IMG/VR virus record: IMGVR_UViG_3300046517_000907
Location: 1-43,074 of that record
Source of the DNA: a virus
Strand: one strand, 5' to 3'
Length of the DNA stretch: 43,074 bases
Made by a program: the position numbers and the translations under genes
In this document: positions 11,980 to 20,702 of the stretch, in pieces
How the letters are laid out: each line of letters starts with the position of its first letter
How positions within the stretch are numbered: position 1 is the first letter of the stretch
Notes under the pieces: model-generated
Told to the model about the DNA's origin: nothing
What the model saw: the letters and a program-made list of their open reading frames with translations, nothing else
Database searches by the model: none

Positions 11980-14594
11980 TGTTTCCCCCGAACCCCCAGC
12001 CCGGCGGCGCAATCTCCGGCGCCGGCCTGCCGGCGATGCTGTCCCACTTCGCGAAGCTGCCGCGCCGCGTGGCGCCGCAGCCGACGCCGAAACCGCTCCG
12101 CAAGGCGCCGGGGACCGACTTCACGGGCGCGGAGTTCTATCAGGGGCTCGCCGACAGCGATCCAAAGGCCGATCGCCAGCTCAAAAACCTGATGAAGAAG
12201 ATCCGCAATGCCGCGCTCGAAGGGCGCGAGCTGCTCGAGCGGTCGTGGTGGCAAAAGCTGCTCTACATCAACGATCGGCAGTGGATCTACTACTCGCCGC
12301 GCGGCGGTTGGCAAGATAAGCGGATGGCGAAGTGGGTACCGCGCCCGATCACGAACAAGTGCGTCGAAACGGTCGAGACGGTCCGCGCGCTCCTCTCCTC
12401 GTCGAATCCGACGACGCGCGTCCGGCCCGGCGGCAAGGATCCGAAGGACATCATCGCGGCGCAGATGGCGGACGACATGGAGCCGCTCATCGCGCAGGAA
12501 CACGACATGGAAGCGCGGTGGTACGAGGCCGACTTCTGGGCGCCGGCGACGGGCACCGTCTTTCTCCATCCGTTCTGGGATCGTGAGAACCGCTCGCGCT
12601 CCGTCTTCCAGCAATCGAGCATGTGTCCCGAGTGCGGCTACGTGCTGCATCCGCAAGACGTGCTCGACGGCGCCGTCGACGCCTGTCCCGACTGCGCGGC
12701 GCCGGCGGACAGCTTCGTGCCGGCGGCCGACGAGGCGGGCGCGCCCGTGGGCGAGGATCTCCCGCTCGGCGCCGGCGCCACCGACGTTGTCTCGTGCCTT
12801 GAGATGCTGATCCCCACGTACTACCAGCGATGGGAGGATGTCGCCGAGCTCATCCGGCTCCGGTGGCGCCCGAAATCGTGGTACGAGGGCCGGCCCTACG
12901 CCGACAAGATCTCCTACACGTCGACGACCGGCGATCGCGGGTTGCAGATGTTCCGCGCGCTCGCGATGCTCAACAGCCTCTCGACGATTCCGTTTCAGTG
13001 GGGCGGCGCGACGCCCACGCGGACCGAGGGCGCGATCGAAGCCGAGCTCTGGGTGAAGCCGAGCGAAGAGTACCCGGACGGCCTCTGGTGTCGGACCGTC
13101 GGCGGGTTGAATGGCGAAACGCTCATCGTGCGCGATCCGGAGCGCGGCATCATGCCCGGGCCGATTCCCTACCGCACGAAGGAAGACAAGCCGCTCTGGT
13201 GCTGGACGTACTACCCGTACACGATGACCGGCGGCCGGATCTGGGCGAAAGGCGCGCTCGATTCCGTCATTCAGAAGCAAGACTCGCTCAATCGAAACGA
13301 TTCGATGGTCGAGCTCATCATGCAGCGCATGGCCAACCCGATTTGGCTCGAGCCGAAGGGCGCCGAGGTACAACGCTTCACGGGCGAGCCCGGCCTCATC
13401 GCGCGCTACAGCGTGATCGCCGGCTCACAGGCCAAGCCGGAGCGCATCGCGGGCGAGACGCCCGGGCAAGCCTTCTTCGCGCTCCGCGCGCAGCACATCA
13501 CGGACATTGAGACGAGCGCCGGCACGCAGGACATCTTGAAGGGCATCCAGCCCGGCGGCGTCGAAGCCTTCTCCGCGCTCAACCTGCTCGTCGAGCGATC
13601 GCAAAGCCGGTTCACGCCCGTTCTGAAGACGCGCGGCCGCGCCTATCGCGAGTGGTACAAAATCGCCTTCGAGCTCGAGCGGACCTACGGGCCCGAGCAG
13701 CGCGTGAAAGTGATCGCCGGCAAAGCGGGCACGTGGACATTCAAGACGTTCCGCAACACCGATCTCGAGGGCTCGGTCGAATTCATCGTGGAAGACGGCA
13801 GCGAGCGCCCGAAGACGGCCCTCGGCAAGTCGGCCGCGATGCAGCAGGCGCACACGCTCGGCGTGGTCGACTTCAAGGATCCGGCGACGACGTCTTCAGC
13901 CCTCGGCCTGCTCGGGATTACGGAATTGGTTCCGAGTCTCGACGCGCACACGCAGGCGGCCAACATCGAGCACGACCTGTACGAGCAGTGGGTGAAGAAG
14001 GGCCGGCCGGCGGGGCCGATCGACAAGATGCCGGGCTCGCCCACGTTTGGACAGCCGACGTCGGGCAATCCGCTTCAGGTGCGATCGTGGAACATGCACC
14101 AGATCCACGTCGAGCAGCTCGACTTGTGGGCGAACTCAGAAGGGATGCGCCTGCTCCTCACGAGCGATCCGATCTGCGTGGACGAAGTCACGCTCCACCG
14201 CGTGCAACATCTGACGGCGATGCAAAACCCCTTCGGCCTCCCGATGCCGATGACGCCGCCGCCGGTCGACCTGCCGAAGACGATGATCTCTCTCAAGGGC
14301 GAGGATCTGACGAATCCGGTCGTGCAACAGCTCCTTCGCGAGCTCGATCCAGCGATCCAGCTCGGGACGCTGATGCAGCCTCCGGGCGCCGGCGGTCCGA
14401 TGCAGCCGCCGGCCGGTCGCCGGCCGGTCATGCCGATGCCGCAACGCCCCGGGACGACGCCGGCGAGCGCCTCGGTCAACACGCCGCCGCAGGGCGCCGG
14501 GATGGCGATGGGGAACTCGAATCGCGAATCCGGGGCGCCCGATACCCTCCCGGGCCGCGCGCCCGGCGGGGGGAACATGGGGCCGCCCGCGTAG
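11979..14594 (+). CDS. Portal protein with zinc-ribbon insertion
   Basis: 871 residues from ATG 11979, starting at the last base of the upstream stop (TGATG, SD AGGAGAGC). It is the dodecameric DNA gateway of the head. The podovirus-type portal pattern is seen in the helical N-terminus (KKIRNAALEGRELLERSWWQKLLYINDRQW), VPRPITNKCVETVETVRALL and the wing/stem part around residues 380-560. Residues 216-239 contain two CxxC pairs (CPEC, CPDC), an apparent zinc ribbon inserted in the wing. The last ~90 residues are Gly/Pro/Met-rich and disordered. Order terminase, portal, scaffold, capsid supports the call. Confidence 0.85.
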   Translation: MFPPNPQPGGAISGAGLPAMLSHFAKLPRRVAPQPTPKPLRKAPGTDFTGAEFYQGLADSDPKADRQLKNLMKKIRNAALEGRELLERSWWQKLLYINDRQWIYYSPRGGWQDKRMAKWVPRPITNKCVETVETVRALLSSSNPTTRVRPGGKDPKDIIAAQMADDMEPLIAQEHDMEARWYEADFWAPATGTVFLHPFWDRENRSRSVFQQSSMCPECGYVLHPQDVLDGAVDACPDCAAPADSFVPAADEAGAPVGEDLPLGAGATDVVSCLEMLIPTYYQRWEDVAELIRLRWRPKSWYEGRPYADKISYTSTTGDRGLQMFRALAMLNSLSTIPFQWGGATPTRTEGAIEAELWVKPSEEYPDGLWCRTVGGLNGETLIVRDPERGIMPGPIPYRTKEDKPLWCWTYYPYTMTGGRIWAKGALDSVIQKQDSLNRNDSMVELIMQRMANPIWLEPKGAEVQRFTGEPGLIARYSVIAGSQAKPERIAGETPGQAFFALRAQHITDIETSAGTQDILKGIQPGGVEAFSALNLLVERSQSRFTPVLKTRGRAYREWYKIAFELERTYGPEQRVKVIAGKAGTWTFKTFRNTDLEGSVEFIVEDGSERPKTALGKSAAMQQAHTLGVVDFKDPATTSSALGLLGITELVPSLDAHTQAANIEHDLYEQWVKKGRPAGPIDKMPGSPTFGQPTSGNPLQVRSWNMHQIHVEQLDLWANSEGMRLLLTSDPICVDEVTLHRVQHLTAMQNPFGLPMPMTPPPVDLPKTMISLKGEDLTNPVVQQLLRELDPAIQLGTLMQPPGAGGPMQPPAGRRPVMPMPQRPGTTPASASVNTPPQGAGMAMGNSNRESGAPDTLPGRAPGGGNMGPPA

Positions 14595-14685
14595 TTACAG
14601 ATTTGCTTTTCACGGCCGACGTGCCGAGACTGTGTCTGCCCAACGAGGGACGTGACCTCGCAAAAAACGGAAGGACAGGCCAGTC

Positions 14686-15615
14686 ATGCTACGCAAATAC
14701 TTCTCTCTCGGTGTACTCCTCGACACTCCCGGTGACGGATCTGGCGGCGGCGCTCCCGCAGCCGGCGCAGGCTCAGGCTCCGCGACTCCACCTTCAACCT
14801 CCGGCGCGGCCGCCGGGGCTGGTGCGGGCGCGGGCGCGACTGGCACTGTGCCCGCTGGCGGAAGTCCGGACGGCGGAGCGGCGGCGGCGGCGCGAGCGCA
14901 GTTCACCTACGCCGAAGATCGGAGCAAGTGGCTACCGCCGCACGTCGGAACGCGGTTGGCCGAGCGCGTCCGTGAAATGCAGGGTCAGTATCAGGGGCTC
15001 GAATCAAAGCTCCGCGTGCTGATGGGGATCGATGCTCCTCCGGATCCGCGTAACGACGCGATCCTGAAGGGCCTCGCGGGGATGCACCCCGCCCTCGGTC
15101 GGATTCTCAACAGTCCGAACGCCGACAAGACACTCGAGCGTCTGTTTCAGATGGTCGAGTCCGGTCAGCTCGACGAGGTTGGCGGCACCAGCGAGCGCGT
15201 GTGGAAACAACACGCCTTCCGGATGTCGACAATCGCGCAGGAGCAGTACGCGAAGGCCGTTGGCCTTCCGATCGACAAATTGCCCGAACGGGCAATCAAT
15301 CGCATCGCGCGCGAAATGCGCGCGTACATCGACGACGACCGCACGGGCGATCGGCTCAACCGCTACGAAACGGGCGACCCTGCTCTGATCTCTGAATTCA
15401 TCAAAGACCTCACCGGCTTTTACGTCGAGCCGGTGCGTCGACAATTCCCGACGCGGGCGGCGCAAGCGGCCGCGCGTGTGCAGGGGTTGCCGGCGTCCGG
15501 CCGTGGCTCCTCGGGGACACCGAGCAGCGCGGGCGGGGGCGGCGGCGCGAAGATGACCCGCAAGGAACGATTCGCCAAGATGCGCGAAGGGTTCCTCGAC
15601 GCCACGGGCCAGTAG
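14686..15615 (+). CDS. Probable scaffold protein
   Basis: 309 residues from ATG 14686. A low-complexity Gly/Ala/Pro/Ser N-terminus (~10-70) precedes a helical body (~80-265: LAERVREMQGQYQGLESKLRVLMGI, TLERLFQMVESGQLDEV). It ends in a short basic helix (MTRKERFAKMREGFLDATGQ), the classic capsid-binding end of scaffold proteins. It lies between portal and capsid. The 91-bp gap before it is AT-richer, holds a small CGAGG/CCTCG hairpin and the SD AAGGACAGG, and may contain a promoter I cannot define. Confidence 0.75.
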   Translation: MLRKYFSLGVLLDTPGDGSGGGAPAAGAGSGSATPPSTSGAAAGAGAGAGATGTVPAGGSPDGGAAAAARAQFTYAEDRSKWLPPHVGTRLAERVREMQGQYQGLESKLRVLMGIDAPPDPRNDAILKGLAGMHPALGRILNSPNADKTLERLFQMVESGQLDEVGGTSERVWKQHAFRMSTIAQEQYAKAVGLPIDKLPERAINRIAREMRAYIDDDRTGDRLNRYETGDPALISEFIKDLTGFYVEPVRRQFPTRAAQAAARVQGLPASGRGSSGTPSSAGGGGGAKMTRKERFAKMREGFLDATGQ

Positions 15616-15646
15616 CGCCGCGTTTGACGTTCGTCAGAGGGCTCCC

Positions 15647-17128
15647 ATGAAGTTTCTGTCTTTCCTCACGCGGCTCCGGCGGTCGGTCTACTTCCGTCCG
15701 GTGCTCGCCGGCCTGATGGTGGCGATCGGCGGCTCGGCGCTCTCCGCGCTCTGTTCGTCCGTCGCGCACGCGGCCGGCTACCAGATGACTGTCGTCGCTG
15801 GCGGCCTTCAGCTCGCCGTGATCGGGGCCTTCACGGCCACGATCGACGGACTGCTCAAGGACTACATCGAAGACTACATTCAGGAAGGCGTCAATAACGC
15901 CAATCCCCTGAAGGACATCATCGAAGAGAAGGCCACCGACAAGGCGTACGGCGGCCGGCAGTTCGTCTACGACGCGCACGTGACCCGCAACATCTCGCCC
16001 ATGCACACGGCCGAGTACGGCCTGTTTGCGGAAGCGGGCGTGCAGGGCCACGTACAGGTGAAGGGCGACGTCCGCAAGCTGATGGGCCGCGTCCTGCTCT
16101 CGCCCGAAGCGATGGCCGACTCGGCGCGCTCCGAAATGGCTTGGGAGGATGCGCGAACGAACGAGTTCGACAACCTCATCAAAGACTTGGCGCGGCGCGA
16201 AGAGATCGACCTGTCGCTCGACGGGCGCGGCGTGCTCTGCCGTATCAACGCCGGCGGCCCGGCGCAGGCGCTCATCACCGATTCGCCCGGCGGCGTCTCG
16301 GGCGCCACGTTTGGCACCCGGTACGTGCGTCAGGGAATCAACATCGCGGCGATCAATCCGGCGACCGGCGGCATCCGCGCGGGCATCAATCAGGTGTCCT
16401 CGCTGACGACCGACGGCACGACGATCAATCTCGCGACGGCGCCCGACGGCTCGTGGGCCGACAACGACTACCTCGTCATGGCGGCGACCAGCACCGTCAC
16501 GAGCCCGCTCGACACCGAGTACGAGGAAGCCTTCTGGGGCCTGCTCGCGCTCGTCGACGACGGCACGTATCGGTCGAACTACTTCCAGATCGACCGCACC
16601 GTGTACGACTACGCGAACGCCTACGTCAACGCGTCGACGGGCGCGCTGTCGCTGGATCTCCTCCAGCTCCTCGCCGACGTGACCGATCAGCGCATGAACG
16701 GCATCACGTCGCTCATGCTCGCCCACCACAGCGTGCGCCGGCTGTACATCAAGCTCACGCAGGCGGACCGCCGGTACACCGGACAGGATCTCACCAAGCC
16801 GGACGGCGGCACGGTCGCCTTCAAGCAGGGCGACATCACGATGGGCGAAGTGCCGATCAAGGCCATCCGCGACTTCCCGTACGGGACGCTGATGGGGCTC
16901 GACGTGGAGCAGGCCGGGTTCTGCTGCTACGTGTCGGAAAAGGGCAAGTGGGTTGACGAAGATGGCCGCATCCTCGTCCGCTCCGGCTCGGGCGCGACGG
17001 CGCGGGATGCCTTCGAGGCGTGGTACCGGATCCGCAAGCAGTACCACATGAAGCTCCCGTCGGTCTGCTGGCGCGCGGACGGCATCACCGGCGCGACGGT
17101 GGTCGTCGTGCGGCCGGTCGGTGGCTAG
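15647..17128 (+). CDS. Major capsid protein with signal-peptide-like N-terminus
   Basis: 493 residues from ATG 15647 (SD GAGGG). From about residue 62 it follows a common podovirus/siphovirus coat pattern: LLKDYIEDYIQEGVNNANPLKDIIEE, KAYGGRQFVYDAHV, then E...AG.Q.. and VLLSPEAMADSARSEMAWEDA. HK97-type folding is presumed. Oddly, residues 1-43 look like a bacterial signal peptide: basic n-region (RLRRSVYFR), hydrophobic h-region (PVLAGLMVAIGGSALSAL) and an AHA/AG cleavage-like site. An alternative start at Met47 would remove this, but lacks an SD. The gene is followed by a perfect hairpin (17137-17169). Confidence 0.85.
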   Translation: MKFLSFLTRLRRSVYFRPVLAGLMVAIGGSALSALCSSVAHAAGYQMTVVAGGLQLAVIGAFTATIDGLLKDYIEDYIQEGVNNANPLKDIIEEKATDKAYGGRQFVYDAHVTRNISPMHTAEYGLFAEAGVQGHVQVKGDVRKLMGRVLLSPEAMADSARSEMAWEDARTNEFDNLIKDLARREEIDLSLDGRGVLCRINAGGPAQALITDSPGGVSGATFGTRYVRQGINIAAINPATGGIRAGINQVSSLTTDGTTINLATAPDGSWADNDYLVMAATSTVTSPLDTEYEEAFWGLLALVDDGTYRSNYFQIDRTVYDYANAYVNASTGALSLDLLQLLADVTDQRMNGITSLMLAHHSVRRLYIKLTQADRRYTGQDLTKPDGGTVAFKQGDITMGEVPIKAIRDFPYGTLMGLDVEQAGFCCYVSEKGKWVDEDGRILVRSGSGATARDAFEAWYRIRKQYHMKLPSVCWRADGITGATVVVVRPVGG

Positions 17129-17136
17129 TAGCTAGG

Positions 17137-17169
17137 CCGGGCGCCCCGTCATACTGGCGGGGCGCCCGG
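17137..17169 (+). terminator. Perfect hairpin after capsid gene
   Basis: CCGGGCGCCCCG (17137-17148) and CGGGGCGCCCGG (17158-17169) form a 12-bp perfect stem with a 9-nt loop, 8 nt beyond the capsid stop. The following GTTCTTCT is weakly T-rich. It could be a partial terminator or a 3'-end stabiliser that raises capsid mRNA over downstream genes. Confidence 0.6.
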
Positions 17170-17197
17170 GTTCTTCTGGGCGACGGAGGCCCGACGC

Positions 17198-17620
17198 ATG
17201 ATTGGCGAAGCCTGCACCATCATCAACCGCACATCGAAACCGCTCGAAGTGATCCAGAACGGCGTCGTCCGCGTGCTCCATCCCGGCGAGAACCAGCTCA
17301 CAACCGACTGGATCCGATTCGCGAAGCAACAGCATCCCCGCATGGGCACGTTCGACGAGGGCGGCAATGGCGACTACCTCGTCGCGGTGAAGGGGTTCGA
17401 CAAGCCCGAGGAATGCGCGATGATTCCGCCCGGCATGGAACACCCGAACCACGGGCTCGAGCTCTTCGACCGTTCCACTATGAGCAATCCCGAAGCGCGG
17501 ACCGCGACTGGCGAAGCCACCGGGCTCGCCCAGCCCCGCCGGCGTGTCGCCGCCGAAATGTCGCCGCTGCCGGTCGACACGTCGCACATCCAGAACGCCG
17601 ACAAAATCGCGTCCCGGTGA
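17198..17620 (+). CDS. Hypothetical head-region protein
   Basis: 140 residues from ATG 17198 with SD GGAGG. The first ~95 residues are ordered and beta-rich (CTIINRTSKPLEVIQNGVVRVLHPGEN ... DYLVAVKGFD), the last ~45 polar. No family is recognised. Position directly after the capsid gene suggests a capsid accessory or decoration role, but this is positional only. It is coupled to the next gene by a GTGA overlap. Confidence 0.65.
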   Translation: MIGEACTIINRTSKPLEVIQNGVVRVLHPGENQLTTDWIRFAKQQHPRMGTFDEGGNGDYLVAVKGFDKPEECAMIPPGMEHPNHGLELFDRSTMSNPEARTATGEATGLAQPRRRVAAEMSPLPVDTSHIQNADKIASR

Positions 17621-18165
17621 GCATCTTTCTCGACTTTCCCTCCCCGTTCGATCTCCCGGCGCCCTCGGACGAGTGGTGCCGGGCGATCGAGCAGTACGAC
17701 CCCGATCTCCGGATCTTCCGCTCGGCGAAACACCCGGTCTATCGGCTGGCGCGCGTCGCGCGGAATTCTGCCGGGCTGACGGCCGGCTTCTTCGAGAAGA
17801 TCCCGAACCTCAACCCCGACACCGTCTTTTGCATTCAGAAGGGGCTCGTCGCCGTGCCGCTCACGCTGCACACGGCGGCGCTCGCCGGCTCGCCGCACTT
17901 GATCGTCGACCGGCTGATGCGCCGCGATGTGTGGCGTCATGGCGGCTGGGAAACGGTCGCCGACTTACTCGACAAGCAGGACGAGACGCGCGATCAACAG
18001 GTCGCCACCGAGCGGCAAGACGCCCTCCGCGTCCGCTCGCGGGCAATGCGGACTGGCTTTCAGTATCGGACCGGAGCTAGAGTGTCGCTCGTGTCGCCGG
18101 TCCGGGAACGGTTCCCAGATCCGGACCCATCTGTCGCCGCACCGGACCCGACAACCGGCCACTAA
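17617..18165 (+). CDS. Hypothetical protein in the capsid module
   Basis: 182 residues from GTG 17617 (GTGA overlap with the preceding stop). Residues ~1-115 look globular (FLDFPSPFDLPAPSDEWCRAIEQYDPDLRIFRS, VFCIQKGLVAVPLTLHT). A charged helix (~125-150) and a proline-rich tail follow. No domain is recognised. Co-translation with the upstream protein suggests they act together during head assembly, an inference from gene order. Confidence 0.65.
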   Translation: MSIFLDFPSPFDLPAPSDEWCRAIEQYDPDLRIFRSAKHPVYRLARVARNSAGLTAGFFEKIPNLNPDTVFCIQKGLVAVPLTLHTAALAGSPHLIVDRLMRRDVWRHGGWETVADLLDKQDETRDQQVATERQDALRVRSRAMRTGFQYRTGARVSLVSPVRERFPDPDPSVAAPDPTTGH

Positions 18166-18204
18166 CGGCCGCTTGGATCGTCCCGGAGCAGGAGGACGTA
18201 AGCC

Positions 18205-18687
18205 ATGTCACTCACCACCACCGCGATCGTGCTCGCCCGCCGTCGGTTCTTCAACGCTGTCGCTGTCGCCGGCCGCGCGCCGCTCTACGCGATGGGCATT
18301 GCCTTCTTCGAGTGGCTCGCGCAACAGGGCGGCCGCCCCGACATGCAGGTTGTCGAGATGGCCGTGCTCACGAACGGGAACACCGTGATCGCGGACACCG
18401 CGTGCCGCATCTACGCGATCCTCTTCCACAAGGGCACGGTGACGGCGTCGTGGTTCAAGGGCACCGACAACTCGACCACGTCCAGCACAGACGGCTCACA
18501 GGACATCAGCCACCGACTCGGCTCGAGCTCGAGCAGCCAGCGCGTGGACGACGTCGCCGCGTTCTTCTACCCGTACGGGTTCCGCTGCGTGAACGGGTTC
18601 ACGGTGTGCGCGAACACGACCGGCACGGGCTCGAGCGGCTCGGCGGCCAACGGTCCCGACGGGATTGTGCTGCTCGGCGCGGCCTAG
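18205..18687 (+). CDS. Hypothetical virion-associated protein
   Basis: 160 residues from ATG 18205 with SD GGAGGAC. A hydrophobic/basic N-terminal helix (IVLARRRFFNAVAVAGRAPLYAMGIAFFEWLA) is followed by beta-rich sequence (MQVVEMAVLTNGNTVIADTA, YAILFHKGTVTASWFKG) with Ser/Thr-rich loops (NSTTSSTDGS, SSSSS). This composition is typical of structural or decoration proteins. It is isolated between two strong hairpins (17137 upstream of the block, 18710 after it). Confidence 0.6.
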   Translation: MSLTTTAIVLARRRFFNAVAVAGRAPLYAMGIAFFEWLAQQGGRPDMQVVEMAVLTNGNTVIADTACRIYAILFHKGTVTASWFKGTDNSTTSSTDGSQDISHRLGSSSSSQRVDDVAAFFYPYGFRCVNGFTVCANTTGTGSSGSAANGPDGIVLLGAA

Positions 18688-18709
18688 AGATACACCCAAA
18701 GTCGCACGA

Positions 18710-18742
18710 CCGGCGGCCGCGTTTCCGGAGCGCGGCCGCCGG
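18710..18742 (+). terminator. Perfect hairpin between structural genes
   Basis: CCGGCGGCCGCG (18710-18721) and CGCGGCCGCCGG (18731-18742) form a 12-bp perfect stem with a 9-nt loop, 22 nt beyond the stop at 18687. Stem and loop length equal those of the hairpin after the capsid gene although the sequence differs. No T-run follows. Confidence 0.55.
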
Positions 18743-18803
18743 CTGAAGTCTCCGGCGAGCGTCACGGCCGAGCCCGATGACGCGCGAGACTAGGAGCCCG
18801 ACA

Positions 18804-19421
18804 ATGGCGACCCGCTACATCGAGACGGCCCTCAACGCGACGGAAGTCGCAAACCTCATTCAGAATCTTTCGCCGCAGGTCGCCGGCATCGTCTTCAAGC
18901 GCGACGACAACACGCTCGGCGTGCTCGACCCGGATACGGGCGTCGTGATTTACCTCCCGCTCGGCATCACCATCACGGCGGCGCAGATCAATCAGATGCT
19001 CGGCGCCACCAACGGCGTCGCCGGTGTCGGCCTGTCGAAAATGGCGTACACGCGCTACGACTTCGCGGTCGACGGCGGCGGCGCGCCGGGGCTGATCACG
19101 CCGGTAGTGAATACCGTCATCCCGGCGCAGGCGATCATCAGCCGCACGCTGATCAACGTGACGACGGGCGTACTGACCGCGACGACCGTCAGCATCGGGC
19201 TCTCGGCGGGCGCGGGCGGCGCGGCGGCTCTGCTCGCGGCGACCGTGATCGCCAGCCTCACGACCGGCGCCAAGCTCACGGGGATCCCCGTGCCGCAGAC
19301 CGCGTCGAGCTGGATCAAGATGACGGCGGCGGGCACGGTTACGCTCACGACGGCGGGCGCGGCCGCCACGGCTGGCGTGATCGAGATCTTCAACGAATAC
19401 GTCGTCACGGCGAACGCGTAG
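18804..19421 (+). CDS. Beta-rich structural protein (decoration-like)
   Basis: 205 residues from ATG 18804, chosen over an ATG nine codons earlier because AGGAGCCCGACA precedes it. The N-terminal ~75 residues include MATRYIETALNATEVANLIQNL. The remainder is Ala/Thr/Gly/Val-rich with alternating strands (TTATVS-type, LAATVIASLTTGAKLTGIPVP, AGTVTLTTAGAAATAGVIEIF), typical of capsid decoration or fibre-like virion proteins. No family is recognised. A long hairpin follows. Confidence 0.65.
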   Translation: MATRYIETALNATEVANLIQNLSPQVAGIVFKRDDNTLGVLDPDTGVVIYLPLGITITAAQINQMLGATNGVAGVGLSKMAYTRYDFAVDGGGAPGLITPVVNTVIPAQAIISRTLINVTTGVLTATTVSIGLSAGAGGAAALLAATVIASLTTGAKLTGIPVPQTASSWIKMTAAGTVTLTTAGAAATAGVIEIFNEYVVTANA

Positions 19422-19431
19422 AGACTGTCGC

Positions 19432-19494
19432 AGGCCGGCGCCGGTATCTGGGAACGGGGCTCGCCCCGAGCTCCGTAGATCCGGTGGCCGGCCT
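19432..19494 (+). terminator. Long compound hairpin between structural genes
   Basis: An outer imperfect stem (AGGCCGGC.. at 19432 with ..GCCGGCCT ending near 19494) encloses an inner stem (ACGGGGCTCG / CGAGCTCCGT, one mismatch, 3-nt loop). The ~60-nt element lies 10 nt after the stop at 19421 and just before the SD of the next gene. It is too elaborate for a minimal terminator; an RNA processing or stability role is possible. Confidence 0.5.
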
Positions 19495-19514
19495 CGGCTT
19501 CAGGGGGAGCACCC

Positions 19515-19934
19515 GTGGACCGCATCAACGAACTACTCACGCGCAACCGCAACGTCTCGATGAGCACGAGCGTCATCGCGACGGACAATTTCAGTAGCAC
19601 GCCGAAACACCTGATCGCGGCGCCCAACGCCGGCGACACGATCTACGTGCAGAAAATTTGCTGCAACGTGACGACGGACGCGGCGCAGACGCAGACCTTT
19701 CAGGACACCGCGAGCTCGCCGATCCCGGTCGCCACCGTCAAGGTGAGCCCGGGCCTCGGCACGGCCATCTTCGACTTCGGCACGGAAGGCTTCGCGCTGA
19801 CGGCCGGCAAGGGCCTTGATTACAAAAACAGCGCGGCCGGCGTCGCGGCGGCGATCGCGGTGCAGGCGTACGCGAAGAAGACACCCGACGCGGCCATCAC
19901 GCCGAACGTCGCCGGCGGCTTCGGCGGCATGTAG
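19515..19934 (+). CDS. Small beta-rich virion protein
   Basis: 139 residues from GTG 19515 with SD GGGGGAGC. After MSTSVIATDNFSSTPKHLIAAPNAGDTIYVQKICCNV the sequence is beta-rich with Gly-rich loops and ends PNVAGGFGGM. The pattern (an IYVQ..CCNV strand, 'GTAIFDFG..GFALTAGKGLDYKNS') matches small phage head or tail proteins with a jelly-roll look, but no named family is recognised. It lies between decoration-like and adaptor genes. Confidence 0.6.
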   Translation: MDRINELLTRNRNVSMSTSVIATDNFSSTPKHLIAAPNAGDTIYVQKICCNVTTDAAQTQTFQDTASSPIPVATVKVSPGLGTAIFDFGTEGFALTAGKGLDYKNSAAGVAAAIAVQAYAKKTPDAAITPNVAGGFGGM

Positions 19935-19940
19935 GCTCCC

Positions 19941-20687
19941 GTGGCGACGACCGTCCAAGCGATCATCACCAAGGCGCGCATCCAGCTTATTGAGCTGACG
20001 GCGCGCTATTGGACCGATCAGGAGCTACTCGACCACTACAACGACGGCGTCAAGGATCTGTGGAAGGGCATCATCGACCTGTACAAAGACCACTTCATCG
20101 TGCAGGACATCACGAATATGCAGCTCCCGGCGTCGACGACCGGCGGCACGGCGGTTGCGATTACCGGCGTCCCGGTGGCGCTCTTTCGGATCCTGATCAT
20201 CCGGCCGCGCACGCTGGGCACGCAGAACACGAATCAGGGGCTCGTCTTCGAGTACCGCGATCGCCGGCATCCGCAGTTCGTGCAGGCCGAAGCCGCCGTG
20301 CCGATCTCGCCCCGGCAAGCCGTGGTGTACTACGCGCTCCTCAACGCCGGCGCGCCGGTGGGAGCGCCGACGATCTTGTGCGCGCCGCCCGTGAATTCCA
20401 ACGTGCTCCTTCAGGTCGATTACATTCCAGTGATCGCGAACACGGTGATCGGAGCCATTAACAGCGACACCAACCCGATCCCGGGCGAGAGCGACAAGGC
20501 GCTTGTCGAATATGTGATCGCCTTCGCGCGGGTGAAGGACCGGGAGGACCGGGGCCCGGATCCGGAGCACGTCGCGATCTACGCCACCGAGAAGCGGAAT
20601 CTCTTGACCGCGCTCACGCCACGCTCGGATCAGGATCCGGAAAACGTCGAGTCCTTCTTTCAAGACGACGTCTACTACACGCAGTAA
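19941..20687 (+). CDS. Head-tail adaptor-like protein
   Basis: 248 residues from GTG 19941. The N-terminal helix pattern TVQAIITKARIQLIELTARYWTDQELLDHYNDGVKDLWKGI is characteristic of phage adaptor proteins ('T..I...AR..L.D....WTD.ELL..LNDG...'), which sit under the portal and seal the head. Beta-rich central and helical C-terminal parts follow (LVEYVIAFARVKDR ... YATEKRNLL). The order capsid, adaptor, tail nozzle is that of podoviruses. Confidence 0.75.
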   Translation: MATTVQAIITKARIQLIELTARYWTDQELLDHYNDGVKDLWKGIIDLYKDHFIVQDITNMQLPASTTGGTAVAITGVPVALFRILIIRPRTLGTQNTNQGLVFEYRDRRHPQFVQAEAAVPISPRQAVVYYALLNAGAPVGAPTILCAPPVNSNVLLQVDYIPVIANTVIGAINSDTNPIPGESDKALVEYVIAFARVKDREDRGPDPEHVAIYATEKRNLLTALTPRSDQDPENVESFFQDDVYYTQ

Positions 20688-20702
20688 CGGGAGGCCGGCG
20701 AC

